Counted from the first letter of the stretch, positions 23,991-36,313 are shown. The stretch: DNA of 64,000 nt from Bugula neritina (GCA_964035545.1 OZ037770.1:15102642-15166641), one strand, 5' to 3'. The notes: a model not told the origin generated them from the letters alone. Numbers and translations are program-made.

Positions 23991-26900
23991 ACTGCATTGA
24001 ATATACTGTGTTACTTATAATTAATTAATTGTATTGTATTATCAAAGTTGCATTAGTTATGCTGTTTGTTTATACTGCATTGCTTACACTGCACTGTACT
24101 GCATTATTTATTCAACTTTGACTTCTGTCTTGTTTAAAGGAGGTAAAACATGCTTCGCTGCTGAAAGCGATTCAGAGTTTGGATGGAAAAAAGGCGCCAA
24201 TATTACAGCGTGGCGAGACAGCCTTGTCCTCGTCTGAAGATCACACACGAGGTCAGCATACAATATATGTACTCTATGCTTAGTCAGCAAACATAAGGAT
24301 GTTATACTCTATTGCATTTTATTATTGTATTTTATTTATGTAGAGATGAAGAGCGTACACTTCGGTGACCTCTTAAAGTCCTTGAATTCCTCAAACACTG
24401 ATGAAGTAAAGAGACACATCCAAAAACAAGATGGCTCTGGCAAAGTTCCCGAACCCTTAGAAAAAGTTCATGTTGTGAAGGTAAGAAAGTTAAGTGTGTT
24501 TACGGAGTTGTTATACAAACGCTTAATCCCAGCCGTCTTCCCTCTCGAAACATGTCCCAATATCTTGCTGGTGAAATGAGACAACCCGTCACACTGAAGG
24601 TTGCTATTGCGTCGTGTAGTGAATCTCTACTCTGACCAGCGAGTATTTCTGTCACCAGGCTGAGCGGACGGTGACCTACCAGGAGAAACAGAGTGAAGTT
24701 GGCAAGTGGCAGAGTATCATAGAGAGCAACCGAGTCGCTCCACAGCAACAGTTTCCCTTAGAGAGATCCAAAGTCACGTTGATATCGGCGTATGTTGAGT
24801 TATTGGTTTACCTTTTCTGTATTTCTGTGACCAGGCAAGTAGGTCGTCTTTATATATATAGCCTGTGCTCGACATGTGTTCTAGGAGAAAGGACGCGGCG
24901 TCTCATCAACCCCGTACCGCCCTCGAGTTGGAGATGCAAGCGCTGTTGAAAGGACCGGGTTTTGTGGCAGAAGAGGAAAAGCCAGTTTTGACAAAGGCCG
25001 AGCAGAGAGTAATGAAGTGAGTCAGTCTATGTTCACTTCCTGTTTGTTTCCATTTCCTGTTTGTATTTGCTTCCTGTTTGTTCTCGCTTCCTGTAACAAG
25101 GAAATACGTATCACAGCTGGTTGGAAACTTAGAATCATTTGATTTGCAGAGCTATGGATGTGGCGAGAGCTAAAGAGGAGTTGGCGCTGAGGCGTAAGCA
25201 TCGTAGGATGGTGGCCGACGTTGCGTCAAAAAACAGACGTCAGGGAAAAATCAAAAGTCGAAGGTGAGCTTTCATTGGCTGAAGAGTATTACTATGCTCT
25301 GTATGTACTATACTCTATAGTATATACATATGCTATACTCTGTATGTGATATACTCTATACATATGCTATACTCTATACATATGCTATACTCTATACATA
25401 TGTTATACTCTATACATATGCTATACTCTATATGTGTTACACTCTATACATATGCTATACTCTGTATCTGCTATACTCTATACATGTGCTATACTCCATA
25501 CATATGCTATACTCTATGCATGTGCTATACTCTGTATCTGCTATACTCTATACATATGCTATACTCTATACATATGCTATACTCTGTATGTGATATACTC
25601 TATACATATGCTATACTCTGAATGTGCTATACTCTATACATATGCTATACTCTATACATATGCTATACTCTATATGTGTTACACTCTATACATATGCTAT
25701 ACTCTGTATCTGCTATACTCTATACATGTGCTATACTCCATACATATGCTATACTCTATGCATGTGCTATACTCTGTATCTGCTATACTCTATACATATG
25801 CTATACTCTATACATGTGCTATACTCCAGCTATCACAAACATCTGAAGGCTGAGAAGAGAAAGAGAGATTTCAAGGCTCTGGAGAAACTAAAGACAGATG
25901 ACCCTGACCTGTGGAAGGAGAAAGCAGAGGAGATTGAGAGAGCTCGTATTGAGGTAACGCTGACTCTCTCCTCCAGTCAGCCGCTGTCGCTGTGTTACAT
26001 TGCGTTGAGAGTTGGTAGAGTAAACGTTTGCTTGTGCTTTACAGGAGCGAGCCACCCTTAGACACAAAGGGAAAAGCAAGTTTGCGAAATTAGCTAAGAG
26101 ATACGGAAAGTATAACGAGAAGATAAAAGATTCTCTGGATCAGATGAGATCACGAGTAAGATGGTGTTGCTACTATCCACTACCCACCCTGCCTACCCAC
26201 TCTTACTAGATCTGTCTATCACTACTACTACTACTCTTTCACTAGATTAGTCTGTTACTCTCAATCACTTGTTTACTCTTTCATCCACTCTCTGGATCAT
26301 TCATTCTTTCACTCACTCTTTTGCTCAGTCACTCACTAACTCGCTCACCCACTCACTAACTAGCTCAGTCACTTATTTTATTAACCTTGTTACCAATATA
26401 ATAAATAATAAAACTTTTTGTAGTACAATATTTAGACTGTAATCACAGCATTATGTGTCCCGTCACAATGCCATACTTGTTAAGTTCTGGTTGTCTGGTA
26501 TCAACCCCTCACTGTGAGTAACCTCTCTCTGTCTGATTACTGACTGATTCTGACTGTGCAGGGGGTGGAGCTGCTGACCAAGCAGGCTGCCGAGGAGGAG
26601 AGTGAAAGTGAACACGATGAGGAACTGCGTGGCGACGTCAACATGAGCGAGAGTGACGGGGAGGGACAGGAAGAGGAAGTGCAGCAGACGTTGACATTTT
26701 CATCCAACAATCCGTGGATGAGTGGCAGTGAGTAACTCTGCCCAGCCTTCCAGATTATTCTGTCTATTGCTCTAGATTATTCTGTCTATTCCTCTGGAAT
26801 ATTCTGTCTATTGCTCTAGATTTCTCTTCTAAAATACTCTGTTTATTCTTCTAAATTTCTTTTCTAAAAGACTTTTTCGTTCAAAGTCCCCCTTGAACAA

Positions 26901-29900
26901 CAGGGTTTGTACAATAAGAATTTTGTACAAACACGGTTTCTCCACTGAATTAACTCAGACTACAAAGTGCATTGGGTAGATAACTCTAATGTAACATTGT
27001 AGCTACTCAAACAAGTATTTTGTTTAAATGTTGCGTTATTTTCATTTAGAGCTTTCCAAAGAGTCTTCACACAAGCCACAGTTTCCTGTGAACACTGGTG
27101 CTTTTGACGCGCCTTCCTCCAGTGACGAAGATGACAACCCAGTGGAGGGCGTGACTGGCGACCCAACCTCTCTTGGAGAGGAACTGGAACCTCAGTCTGA
27201 TGCTGATATGGATGGTGACACTGCAGACGTAGCCAATGAGATATCAAATAACACAGATGTAGCCAATGAGATATCAGATAGCGCAGATGTAGCCAATGAG
27301 ATATCAGATAACACAGATGTAGCCAATGAGATATCAGATAACACAGATGTAGCCAATGAGATGTCAGATAACACAGATGTAGCCAATAAAATATCAGATA
27401 GCAAACAAACTGCCAATAATAAAAGTAAGAGCAAAGCTAAAGTTAAAATGACTGAGAATACTGATGATTCAGCAAATCAAACACAGATTCAAGCTGCTTC
27501 ACAAAGAGTTCATAAAAATAAAGATAAGAAAGCAGTGAGTAAAAAGAAAACAAGAAAAGAAGTCAGCAAGACAGTGAATGCGCCGTCTGCTGTGAGACAG
27601 GCAGCCAATAAGGTGAGGGCTGCCAGCTAGTCAGTGATTTTGTAGAGGTGTGCATGTCGTGTGTTTTGATTGGCTTGTACCATGTGTACCTTTATCTAAT
27701 AGGTCAGTATATGTACTCTGTGTACCTTTATCTGATAGGTCAATGTAAATCAGAGTAAAGCTGAAGCAATTGCCGCAGCACAAGAGCTGGAAGATGACGC
27801 AGGTAATCTTATTATATACAGAAATTATTGTGTGCGTGACCTGTCTCACATGCTACGTTTGCCACAAGTTTTGATTATTCAAATAAATGTTCTTTATTCT
27901 TGATAAAGTGCATCAGCTTATAAACTGTTGTTATTCTGCAGCTCTGCGGGAGTCGTCATGCCTTTCTCTGCTAATGTGCTTGATGCAGTAATGGCTGCCT
28001 TGTAGTTCAGGATTCAGACAATCTTCAATGATATTTTCTAGGTTTAAAATTGTCTTCTTTTTAATTTGGTTTCGGAGATACAAGCAGAAAGCAGCAAGGA
28101 AGATGTTAATATCCTCTCCTGTTGTTTCTGTCTTCAGATGCTATGATGGACGGAGTGTCTACTGATCGCATGAAGTCGAGAGAAGACGTGGATAGATTCG
28201 ACAACATCTTCCATCAGATGAGCGCTGAGAAGATTTCCACCACTCAGATGGAGGAAGGCAATTCTAGTGACGAGGAAACATCAACAGAGAAGATACAGAA
28301 TATTGACCCTAAAAAAGTACGTGGCGCCCCCTGGTGGTTCGGCCTGAAACCTGTCGGTTCAACTAAATTAAAATTTGGTTATATAACCGTGACTTAATAC
28401 AAGTATGAATGCATCTCAAATTGTAAGATGATGATACATAACTTGTGGAATTGCTGAAATGATTACTGCAAGAATAGAATAAAATTATTTTTGACTTGGT
28501 AGATTTACAATTTATCATCTAATTGGTTGGAATAACTGAACTATTTTGGTATTGATTATGTAATTGAGTAGAAGTTATCTTCCCCAAGTCTATAATGAAG
28601 TTGTGTCCCCTTGTATCATCCAGGTTATTTCTATCCCGAGCACTGACCTCTCCGGACAAGTTCAGCCAATGGGAGAGTCCGACTCAGAAGATGACGAGCA
28701 GAGGCTGAACATTGCGGAGGCGTTTGCAGACGACGATGTGATGGAGGAATTCTCCACCCGCCGTAAAAGTAAGTGCGTCCCATGAACTGGGACTATGCTG
28801 TGTGCTGAGAGCTCCATCTAGGCATGATGCGCCTCAGTGAGTTTGTATTTGTTGCAGGGAAGTTGGTGGAAGAAGAGGAGGCAGCGGACGCTGCCGCCGC
28901 ACTGAATGTGCTGCCGGGATGGGGCAGCTGGGGAGGAGCCGGCATTGTAAAGAAAGGCAGGAAACCTCGAAGTAAAATGACGTGAGTGATAGAATATGTA
29001 GTAGTTAGTGTGTAGTAGTTAGTATGCAGTAGTTAGTATGTAGTAGTTAGTATGTAGTAGTTAGTATGTAGTAGTTAGTATGTAGTAGTTAGTATGTAGT
29101 AGTTAGTATGCAGTAGTTAGTATGTAGTAGTTAGTATAAAGTAGTTAGTGTGTAGTAGTTAGTATGTAGTAGTTAGCATGTAGTAGTTAGTATGTAGTAG
29201 TTAGTATATAGTAGTTAGTAGTTAGTGTGTTGGTATGTAATATTTTATTTTTACTGTAGCCGATTTGAAAAGGAGAAAAGAAGAATAGAAAATCTGAAAA
29301 AAGCCGCAGCGGAGAAAGCAAAGGAAGAAGAGAGAGAACGGAAACTTTCTAAATTCCCTTCAAATGTCATCATCAATGAGAAAGCATTGAAGAACCAGCC
29401 GATAATTAAGTACCAGGTGGGGATTACTTGCTGCTAACATGTCTCGAGTCATAAACTTGTGAACTACTTGGTCTGTTTAAACTTGAGTTCTGTTCTGCAG
29501 GTGGATCCGAAAAAGTTGAGCGTGAAGTCATCCGCTTTCTCAGCGATGATTTCACAGCCCGTAGGTAAAGATTTTATCCCCACTATAGCTCACAATGAGC
29601 TGTGTAAGCCGCGTGTTGTCACTGCAGCTGGGGCCATCATCACTCCCATGAGCAAAAGTATGGTAAGTGAAGAGTTTTACCTTATTGCGTTGTGTGACAG
29701 ACTGGAGACGTTGTGTGACCGATTCATTACGTTGTGTGACATTGTTGTGACGAGTTCTAGCTTAAGGACTCTGAATAGAGATTACTGTTCATATTTAGCT
29801 GACTGAATCTAAGAAGCAGGAATTTCCTGAAAGCACAACAAAACCTGAGGCTAAAGTAGCTCAACAATATCAACTGAAAAGGATGAAGCCGAAGAAGAAC

Positions 29901-29948
29901 CCTGTGAAGGCGATGGTAAAGCGCTATGAGGGAGGAAGGCGTTTATAA
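23560..29948 (+). CDS. UTP14: UTP14, U3 snoRNP small-subunit processome protein, 893 aa
   Basis: Seventeen exons: 23560-23670, 24140-24251, 24344-24480, 24659-24789, 24885-25016, 25150-25263, 25830-25953, 26045-26155, 26562-26727, 27050-27612, 27739-27802, 28138-28316, 28624-28768, 28858-28981, 29260-29416, 29501-29662, 29799-29948 (stop TAA). Diagnostic features are FKALEKLKTDDPDLWKEKAE, RATLRHKGKSKFAKLAKRYG, acidic low-complexity blocks, LTFSSNNPWM, and LPGWGSWGGAG at residues 715-725, the family's signature that activates the helicase Dhr1/DHX37. The product acts in the nucleolus in 18S rRNA processing. Residues 439-498 are six 10-residue repeats (DVANEISDNT), an expansion not typical of the family. 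An acceptor-like TTTAG lies 13 bases before the ATG. A polyadenylation signal follows at 30071. Confidence 0.93.
23928..23987. repeat. TA microsatellite in UTP14 intron 1
   Basis: About 30 uninterrupted TA dinucleotides in the first UTP14 intron. Likely polymorphic. Confidence 0.95.
25310..25828. repeat. 18-bp minisatellite abutting UTP14 exon 7
   Basis: About 28 units of GCTATACTCTATACATAT with variants, filling most of intron 6. Its last unit is GCTATACTCCAG, where the final AG at 25829 is the acceptor of exon 7. Units containing CTCCATAC differ from the acceptor by only a few bases. A long block is duplicated inside the array (25409-25555 resembles 25658-25804). Confidence 0.9.
27226..27405 (+). 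repeat. 30-bp coding minisatellite in UTP14 exon 10
   Basis: Six units beginning GAYGTAGCCAATGAGATATC at 27226, 27256, 27286, 27316, 27346 and 27376. They encode DVANEIS(D/N)(N/S)(T/A). The unit is a multiple of three and keeps the frame. It lies in the acidic, poorly conserved linker of UTP14. Confidence 0.95.
27683..27738. repeat. Two-copy duplication of a UTP14 acceptor
   Basis: TGTGTACCTTTATCTRATAG followed by GTCARTRT occurs twice, 36 bases apart. The second copy is the authentic acceptor of exon 11 (27739); the first is a decoy with the same first exon bases. Confidence 0.85.
28988..29228. repeat. 14-bp minisatellite in UTP14 intron 14
   Basis: About 17 copies of GTAGTTAGTATGTA between the donor at 28982 and the acceptor at 29259. 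The array begins only a few bases after the donor. Confidence 0.9.
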
Positions 29949-30070
29949 AAGAGGTGGATGATACAGAGAAGGATTTTATGGGGGTGGTTTGTCTAATTAT
30001 ATCACTGCTTGTGTTGAAAACATACTTTATGGTTGTAGATAGACATTTTTATTGACTTTGTCACAAGATG

Positions 30071-30076
30071 AATAAA
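30071..30076 (+). terminator. Polyadenylation signal of UTP14
   Basis: AATAAA 123 bases after the UTP14 stop codon. It is followed by more AT-rich sequence with a second AATAAA-like site near 30104. Confidence 0.6.
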
Positions 30077-31142
30077 ATGTTTTATATGTTTCACATTCAT
30101 ATAATAAAAATAATGAGGAATACTAAAACATAATATATGTTATATCAACTAGAAATGTAACTAATAAATTTGCTACTGTAATTGTAAAAAGAATGGTGGC
30201 AATTTCAAATAAAATTATGGAAACTTATGATTATTTCAACTTCAAATTCTAATCAAACGAAAATAGTTGATAATTTGTGGTATCAATTTTTAGCCTGTGA
30301 CCTCAATATTTTGAGTGCAATTAGGCTACCAGATGGCATTCAATTTACCTTGGCAGTGTTACATTAATTAGGCTTAAAAAACTTCCTACTGTAGACATTT
30401 GCCAAGTCATTCGAAAATTGTTCTTTAAATGTTAAGACGATTCCTACTTGAAATTAATGGCTGCTTGCAGCATTGCGTCACTGAAGTACGGGTGCTATGT
30501 GCTTGTGAATCTGACTAGGAATTTACTGTGTAGAAGTGTTAAAACACTGAACTAGCTTGCCAGCTGAAATATGCTTAGGTTCCAAGTTTAAAGATAAATC
30601 GTCGTTACTTCTGTAAAAGTTTTTAGAAAATAAAACATGAAACTTTTAAAAGCAGAAAAGTTTGGCGCTGCAAGTAGTGCTTTGTGTGTTAACAAGTCTA
30701 CAGGTTTTTATTTCCTTTTGTGCGACGATACGTGCCAAACAGTGCGGGAAAAAAGTTGCATGTACATGATGCTTTGAGATAACTGAAATATGTAACCTGA
30801 AGTGTGCCTGAAGCATTCAACAAGAATGCTACATACGCTGGTATTTGCTCCAGGTTCTGGAATGGATTCTTGTTAATAAAAATATAAGTATTTCATATTA
30901 TATAACATATAAATGGTATCTGCAGATAGTATATTATATACAGTATAGTATATAAATGCTATCTGCAGATAGTATATTATATACAGTATAGTATATAAAT
31001 GTTATCTACAGATAGTATATTATATACAGTATAGTATATAAATGCTATCTGCAGATAGTGTATAGAATAGCTCGAGATCCAGAGTTAGCGCTGGTACTGA
31101 TTGTGTTGAGATATGGCAGATGTCGAGTCTAGTACTCCAAGT
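30077..31142. other. Convergent spacer between UTP14 and ODF3-like genes
   Basis: No coding sequence recognised. Contains a 43-bp tandem repeat next to the 3' end of the ODF3-like gene; the rest is AT-rich and featureless to me. Confidence 0.55.
30901..31060. repeat. 43-bp tandem repeat with a 14-bp palindrome
   Basis: Four copies start at 30901, 30944, 30987 and 31030. Each unit carries CTATCTGCAGATAG, a perfect palindrome (one copy has CTATCTACAGATAG), flanked by TATAGTATATAAATG and TATATTATATACAG. Confidence 0.85.
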
Positions 31143-33399
31143 CTATTCCTGCACGTCTATGATGAGTGGAGCCTCGTACTGCGTGTGACGGATTCCGAAG
31201 CTGTAGCACGGGGCGGACCGTCTGGTTCCGTAAACCTACAAACGAGTCGTCAGAATTTATCAATTCAAGTCGCGTAGAAACTCAATCAACCGGAAATAAT
31301 TAAATCTATTTCACTTTCTGTTTGTCCAGCAGTGGCCAGAATTTAAGAAAAGCAAGTAAACAAGTTTTCAATTAGTGCTGTTGAAATTAGAATAGTTGTG
31401 TTTATAGCCCGAAGTTCTACAAGTTATTAAGTAAGAGATAGAGACGGCACATCTACCGCCCCACCCACCCTCTCTGGAGAGTGAGCACCAGGACCAGGTT
31501 TCTGAGTGGCGTCTCCTGGCATAGTGTTTCTGCTGGTCATGCTGTACTGAGGGCGCTTTTCCTTGAAGGTGCTCGGGTCTGTAGTGCTGTAGGCTCCCGG
31601 ACCCGGCGTCTTCTTCAAATCCTCGTGAAAGCCGCCAATCTTACTCCTTCCTGTTAGGGAGTAGATGGGAGCCTGTTTCTTGCCGCTCTGTCTTGTCTGG
31701 CCAGTCATTCCTAGTCGAGAGGAAATAGAACAGAACTATAACTCTGTGTAGACCTCAATGCCCCAACAGCCTCTAAGAAACTGTGACCAAATATCTCGAA
31801 AGTCACGTGACAAGAGAACAAACTGTAATAGCAGCAGGGGAAGTAATTCAAACTAAAACTGAGAAAGCTGGAAGTTCATAAAAAGGTGACCAAGTTTCAG
31901 CTGTGGATAAACTAAGACAAGACTGAGTTCCTACCTGGTAGTGTGTAACCGTTAGGGGCAGGCGTAGTATCCGCCCTCCTGTGTCTGTGTCTACTGCCAA
32001 AGCTATAAGCTGGGTGTCTGAAGTACCCCATTTGACCAGTGGACTCGGGGGCGTAGGTCCCGGCCCCAGGAACTTTAAACCTGTGCCAAGAAATAAGTCT
32101 ACAGGCTATAAGTTGGTATAGTGCATTGAACATATGATATAGTATATTACAGGTACAACATCATAGTACATTATCATGAATATATAATAACATTGAAAAT
32201 ATTAAAGACATAGTATATGACAGATATATTACAGTTATATTATAATCCAATGGAGCACAGATATTAGAATATTTTAGTATATGACAGAATTATTATAGCA
32301 CAATACAGTTATATTACAATTATATTATAAAACAATGAAGTTATGTTAGAAGTATGATACAATTACATACTTATATAATATATATTATTATAGACAGCAC
32401 AAATTTTATTAATTATTGTATCTCTATTTCATCCTGTTGAAAGGAAATTGTCAATGACCTGGAAGCTAATAGCTGAGTTTCAATAACTAGTTTAAAAATT
32501 GAAATTTAATAAAAATTTCATTGAAATCTCAAACTGGTAGTGACTCATAGTGTACTGGTAGTGACTCATAGTGTACTGGTAGTGACTCATAGTGTACTGG
32601 TAGTGAATGATTATAGTGAGTTATAATTAGATAGGGTGCAGCAGTGGAGAAATTGAGAAAAGCCTGTGTTACATATTAAAAATGTAACATAAGAGTTTAT
32701 GTTCCGGTGAAAATTTCAACTCGCGCCCTAAACCAAAGTTTAATAATAAAATTAAAGAACTTAATCTTTATCAATTTTCCGCTACTGCTCCTAAATGGTT
32801 ATAATGGACTGATGAAGTCACTTACGCTGAGAGCTCTGCGTTCCTGGAGTATAGCGAATAATGAGGGGTGCCATCCATCCCGTCCCTGAATATCTTAGGA
32901 TTGGGAAGATAGGCTGGGCCAGGACCACATTCGTCTGCAAACTTTCCATGCCTCACTCCTGAAATTATAAATTGTTTATAATATGTTTTAAAATCATCAA
33001 TTATTAGGAATTAATAATTTGTTTTTAATTTTTTGTTATAATCAAGTGCAGTGTAATATCTTAATACAAAATATTTGAGCAATTCAACACAATAAATAAT
33101 TAATAAATAACACAATAAATAAACAACACAATACATAAATATATAACACAATTAATAAATACATAATAAATCAATAAACAACACAATAAACAAATACATA
33201 ACACAATAAACAAATAAACGACACAATAGATGAATACATAACACAATAAATACTCACCGAAGGGATAAGCTGGTCTCCTCTCATGGACAGAACGGGGGTC
33301 GTGGTTAGGCTGCCCCACTAGACCAGGGAGTTTGTAGGCTGGACCTGGACTACTGTACATGGCAGCCACAGGGCCTCTTGGCTTTACATAGTCATACAT
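31143..33399 (-). CDS. ODF3: ODF3-like SHIPPO-repeat ciliary microtubule protein, 251 aa
   Basis: Exons in transcript order: 33399-33258, 32958-32826, 32080-31935, 31710-31469, 31235-31143 (stop TAG), phases consistent. The protein opens MYDYVKPRGPVAAMYSSPGP and contains six Pro-Gly-Pro repeats: SSPGPAYKLP, CGPGPAYLP, VPGAGTYAPES, TPAPNGYTLP, TPGPGAYSTT and KPGPGAHSPER. It also has the conserved APIYSLTGRSKIGGF block and ends SFGIRHTQYEAPLIIDVQE, all in the order of ODF3 (CIMAP1). These proteins line the lumen of doublet microtubules or sperm outer dense structures, so the animal makes motile cilia or flagella. Length matches the family (about 254). A strong acceptor (TATTTCACAG) lies five bases before the ATG, implying a separate leader exon, perhaps near 35 kb, or trans-splicing. 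Confidence 0.92.
32739..32797. repeat. Dispersed repeat, copy B
   Basis: Matches copy A at 6456-6515 along its length (TTTAATAATAAAATTAAAG ... GCTACTGCTCCTAAATG). Located in an intron of the ODF3-like gene. Confidence 0.6.
33100..33255. repeat. Degenerate CACAATAAATAAA minisatellite in ODF3 intron 1
   Basis: Imperfect 20-26-base units of AACACAATAAATAAACAAC type ending about six bases from the donor of the first coding exon. AT-rich and degenerate. Confidence 0.7.
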
Positions 33400-35394
33400 G
33401 GTACCTGTGAAATATACACTCACACTTGTTAACCATGCTCTCCCGACTAGGAGATCAATTTTATGTTTCTGATTCATTTATAGTGCAAATAAAACGAAAC
33501 TTAGCCCTATGGTGCAGTTTTCCTTTAATACCTTTTCAACTAATTCTTCATTCAACTGGTTTTCAAAACCAAATGAACCGCATGGTCAAAGCACAGTTCC
33601 AATTAAAACATTTGTTTGAACAGTTTTTAGAGCATTGTTTGCGAGAAATCGGCTACAATCAAAGTCATCTTTTGTTTTAACGGCAAATTATGCAAACAAT
33701 TGTGTGTATTACGCACTTAATTTCTTATAATAACAATCATATGTTGCTATTTAATGTAGTACTATTGTTTCTAGTAAAAAGTTCAAAGTAGGCTCAGTGT
33801 TATTCTTTTCAATTATATGAATGCTAAAGACACGGCAGCAGTTTTCTTCTGTACAAACTAGAAAGTGTACCACCTGCTACAACCTATAGTTACTGTAATT
33901 CAACTGTAAAATAATAATATAGTTGGATTAGGACCAACTGCATATAAGTTAAAAGGCAGTCTTTCTTGGTCAGAATTTACTAGAAACTTGCATAAAAATT
34001 TTTAGTGACCAACTTATACATGCACCTGCCATATATAAGGTATAATAATTATACATGTATACAGTAAAGACTTGGGGCAGCTAAATAACACTATCTTACG
34101 TCAAATTTGGGCTGTTTCTTTAGTTTTGAAGTCTATTCAATAATTTACAAGATTCTAGCAATAAAAATGAGTTACAATGAATAATGAGAAAAGAATTTTA
34201 GAAGATCATAGGTGCAGAAGTAATTTTTATCATGAAGATCTACTTTGAACAGCTGTAATAACTGTAGAGTATTTTACTAACTGGAGATGAGTTCAACACA
34301 CATTCTGACCTATATATCAGCCATTCCTGACCTATATCTTTTCTTTTCAGCGCATATGAAACTTTTACATAAGCTTTCATTATGACAATTTATAACTGAA
34401 ATCCGTACTTATAGTGTTTCTTTTATGGAGAACTGTTAGATGACTATAGTAAATGTAGACCACTATGAGCAAATGCTAAGATATCATACAATTTCCAACT
34501 TTATTAGTTATACATAAAAGAGGGCTCAAAAATGAATGAATTGGTAGAGGAATTTTCAACTTGGCTGTTTAAATCTTTAGACAATAAAAATAAGATTCTA
34601 GTAAATATTACACATCTATAATGTTATTCTGGTAATATATTAATTACTATATTACATATTATTATATCATTATTGTGGTAATATGTAACTAGGAGACAAA
34701 TTTAACTTAGCACAGGAAAAAAATCATATTAATATGAAATATATATATAGTACCAGTACAAGTCAAGTTTAATGAAAAATACATGATTTAAGGTGGTATA
34801 GTTTTAAACACTAGGCACCGTATTTATTCTAATTTGTAGAATACAATCTAGAATTAATTTTACTATCAATTTATGATCAATCATGAATCAATTCTGCTTC
34901 CATTTATTAATATTTATGGTTTAATTTTGATCTTTAATTAAAATCAAGCCCATTCAAACTCAAATCCCATTGGAATAGACTCACCTCAATAGAGTTTTAG
35001 TCTAGCAGCGAAGTGGCAGCAATACAGAGGCAGCAGTAGACAAGCCAGCAGACTGACAGCAGGGCACAAGTAAGTTGAAGTTAGAGAACCTGCCAACCAC
35101 CTTGTTGCTATGGACAACAACTTGCTGCTGGGTGTCACGTGTTGCTCTATGATACTAATAATACATAATTTGAAACAAAGACCACAATGTCATTTAGCAA
35201 TATTCAATACAAGGCAATGTTGACATTTAGAAATATTCAATACATAATTTCAAGTTCAATCAATGCCCACTCTGTTGATATTCCACATGGCCTTTTCTAT
35301 TATATATAATACTGTTCTATATCTGATAGTCAATATATTTTACGAAATTTTAATAGTCCATGACAACAGAACATCCTGTAACAGATAGACTCTA

Positions 35395-35522
35395 TCCCCC
35401 TGTTCAGACATTGCCGTATGGTACTGCTTGATCAACGCAGCAGCCGTATACTGCTATACGATTCAGCCTGGAAGTTACCAAAGATGGCAGACATTTGGTA
35501 CGGCAATGCGTGAACAGGGGGG
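35395..35522. mobile_element. MITE-like element with TA target duplication
   Basis: 128 bp bounded by about 26-base imperfect terminal inverted repeats: left TCCCCCTGTTCAGACATTGC..., right ...GCAATGCGTGAACAGGGGGG. The flanking dinucleotides are TA at 35393-35394 and TA at 35523-35524. This is the structure of a small non-autonomous Tc1/mariner-type (TA-inserting) element. No transposase ORF fits inside. Confidence 0.7.
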
Positions 35523-35690
35523 TAAAGTATGTGTTGGGACTTTACATAAGTTGGGATAGCTTTTCCCTAATTCATTATAGCTTTTCATGCATCATCACAG
35601 CTATGCCAGCTATATTATGCTTTTCCACACTCATCATGGCTACTATCTAATAGTTAACCTTTTTGACTGGTATAAAAACCCAGCATTTTT

Positions 35691-36313
35691 GTTTAACTTT
35701 ACACTTACAACTTACAAGTTACACTTACAGCTTACAAGTTACACTTACATTTTACAAGTTACACTTACAACTTACAAGTTACACTTACAGCTTACAAGTT
35801 ACACTTACATTTTACAAGTTACACTTACATTTTACAAGTTACACTTACAACTTACAAGTTACACTTACAACTTACAAGTTACACTTACAACTTACAAGTT
35901 ACACTTACAACTTACAAGTTACACTTACAGCTTACAAGTTACACTTACATTTTACAAGTTACACTTACAACTTACAAGTTACACTTACAGCTTACAAGTT
36001 ACACTTACATTTTACAAGTTACACTTACATTTTACAAGTTACACTTACAACTTACAAGTTACACTTACAACTTACAAGTTACACTTACAACTTACAAGTT
36101 ACACTTACAACTTACAAGTTACACTTACAGCTTACAAGTTACACTTACATTTTACAAGTTACACTTACAACTTACAAGTTACACTTACAGCTTACAAGTT
36201 ACACTTACATTTTACAAGTTACACTTACAACTTACAAGTTACACTTACAGCTTACAAGTTACACTTACATTTTACAAGTTACACTTACAACTTACAAGTT
36301 ACACTTACAACTA
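35691..36313. repeat. 20-bp satellite with 200-bp higher-order repeat
   Basis: Thirty full units of exactly 20 bp (TTACAAGTTACACTTACAAC and two variants) plus a truncated one. Variants at the last bases are A (CAACTT), G (CAGCTT) and T (CATTTT). From 35701 the order is AGTAGTTAAA, AGTAGTTAAA, AGTAGTAGTA, so a 10-unit, 200-bp block is present twice without change. Two open frames span it only because the unit lacks stops; it is not coding. Confidence 0.95.

Noticed and set aside
25330-25853. Overlapping frames of 74-145 codons rich in YSIHML and CYTLYI
   Set aside because: Translations of the 18-bp intronic array in UTP14. Only the end from 25830 is real exon sequence.
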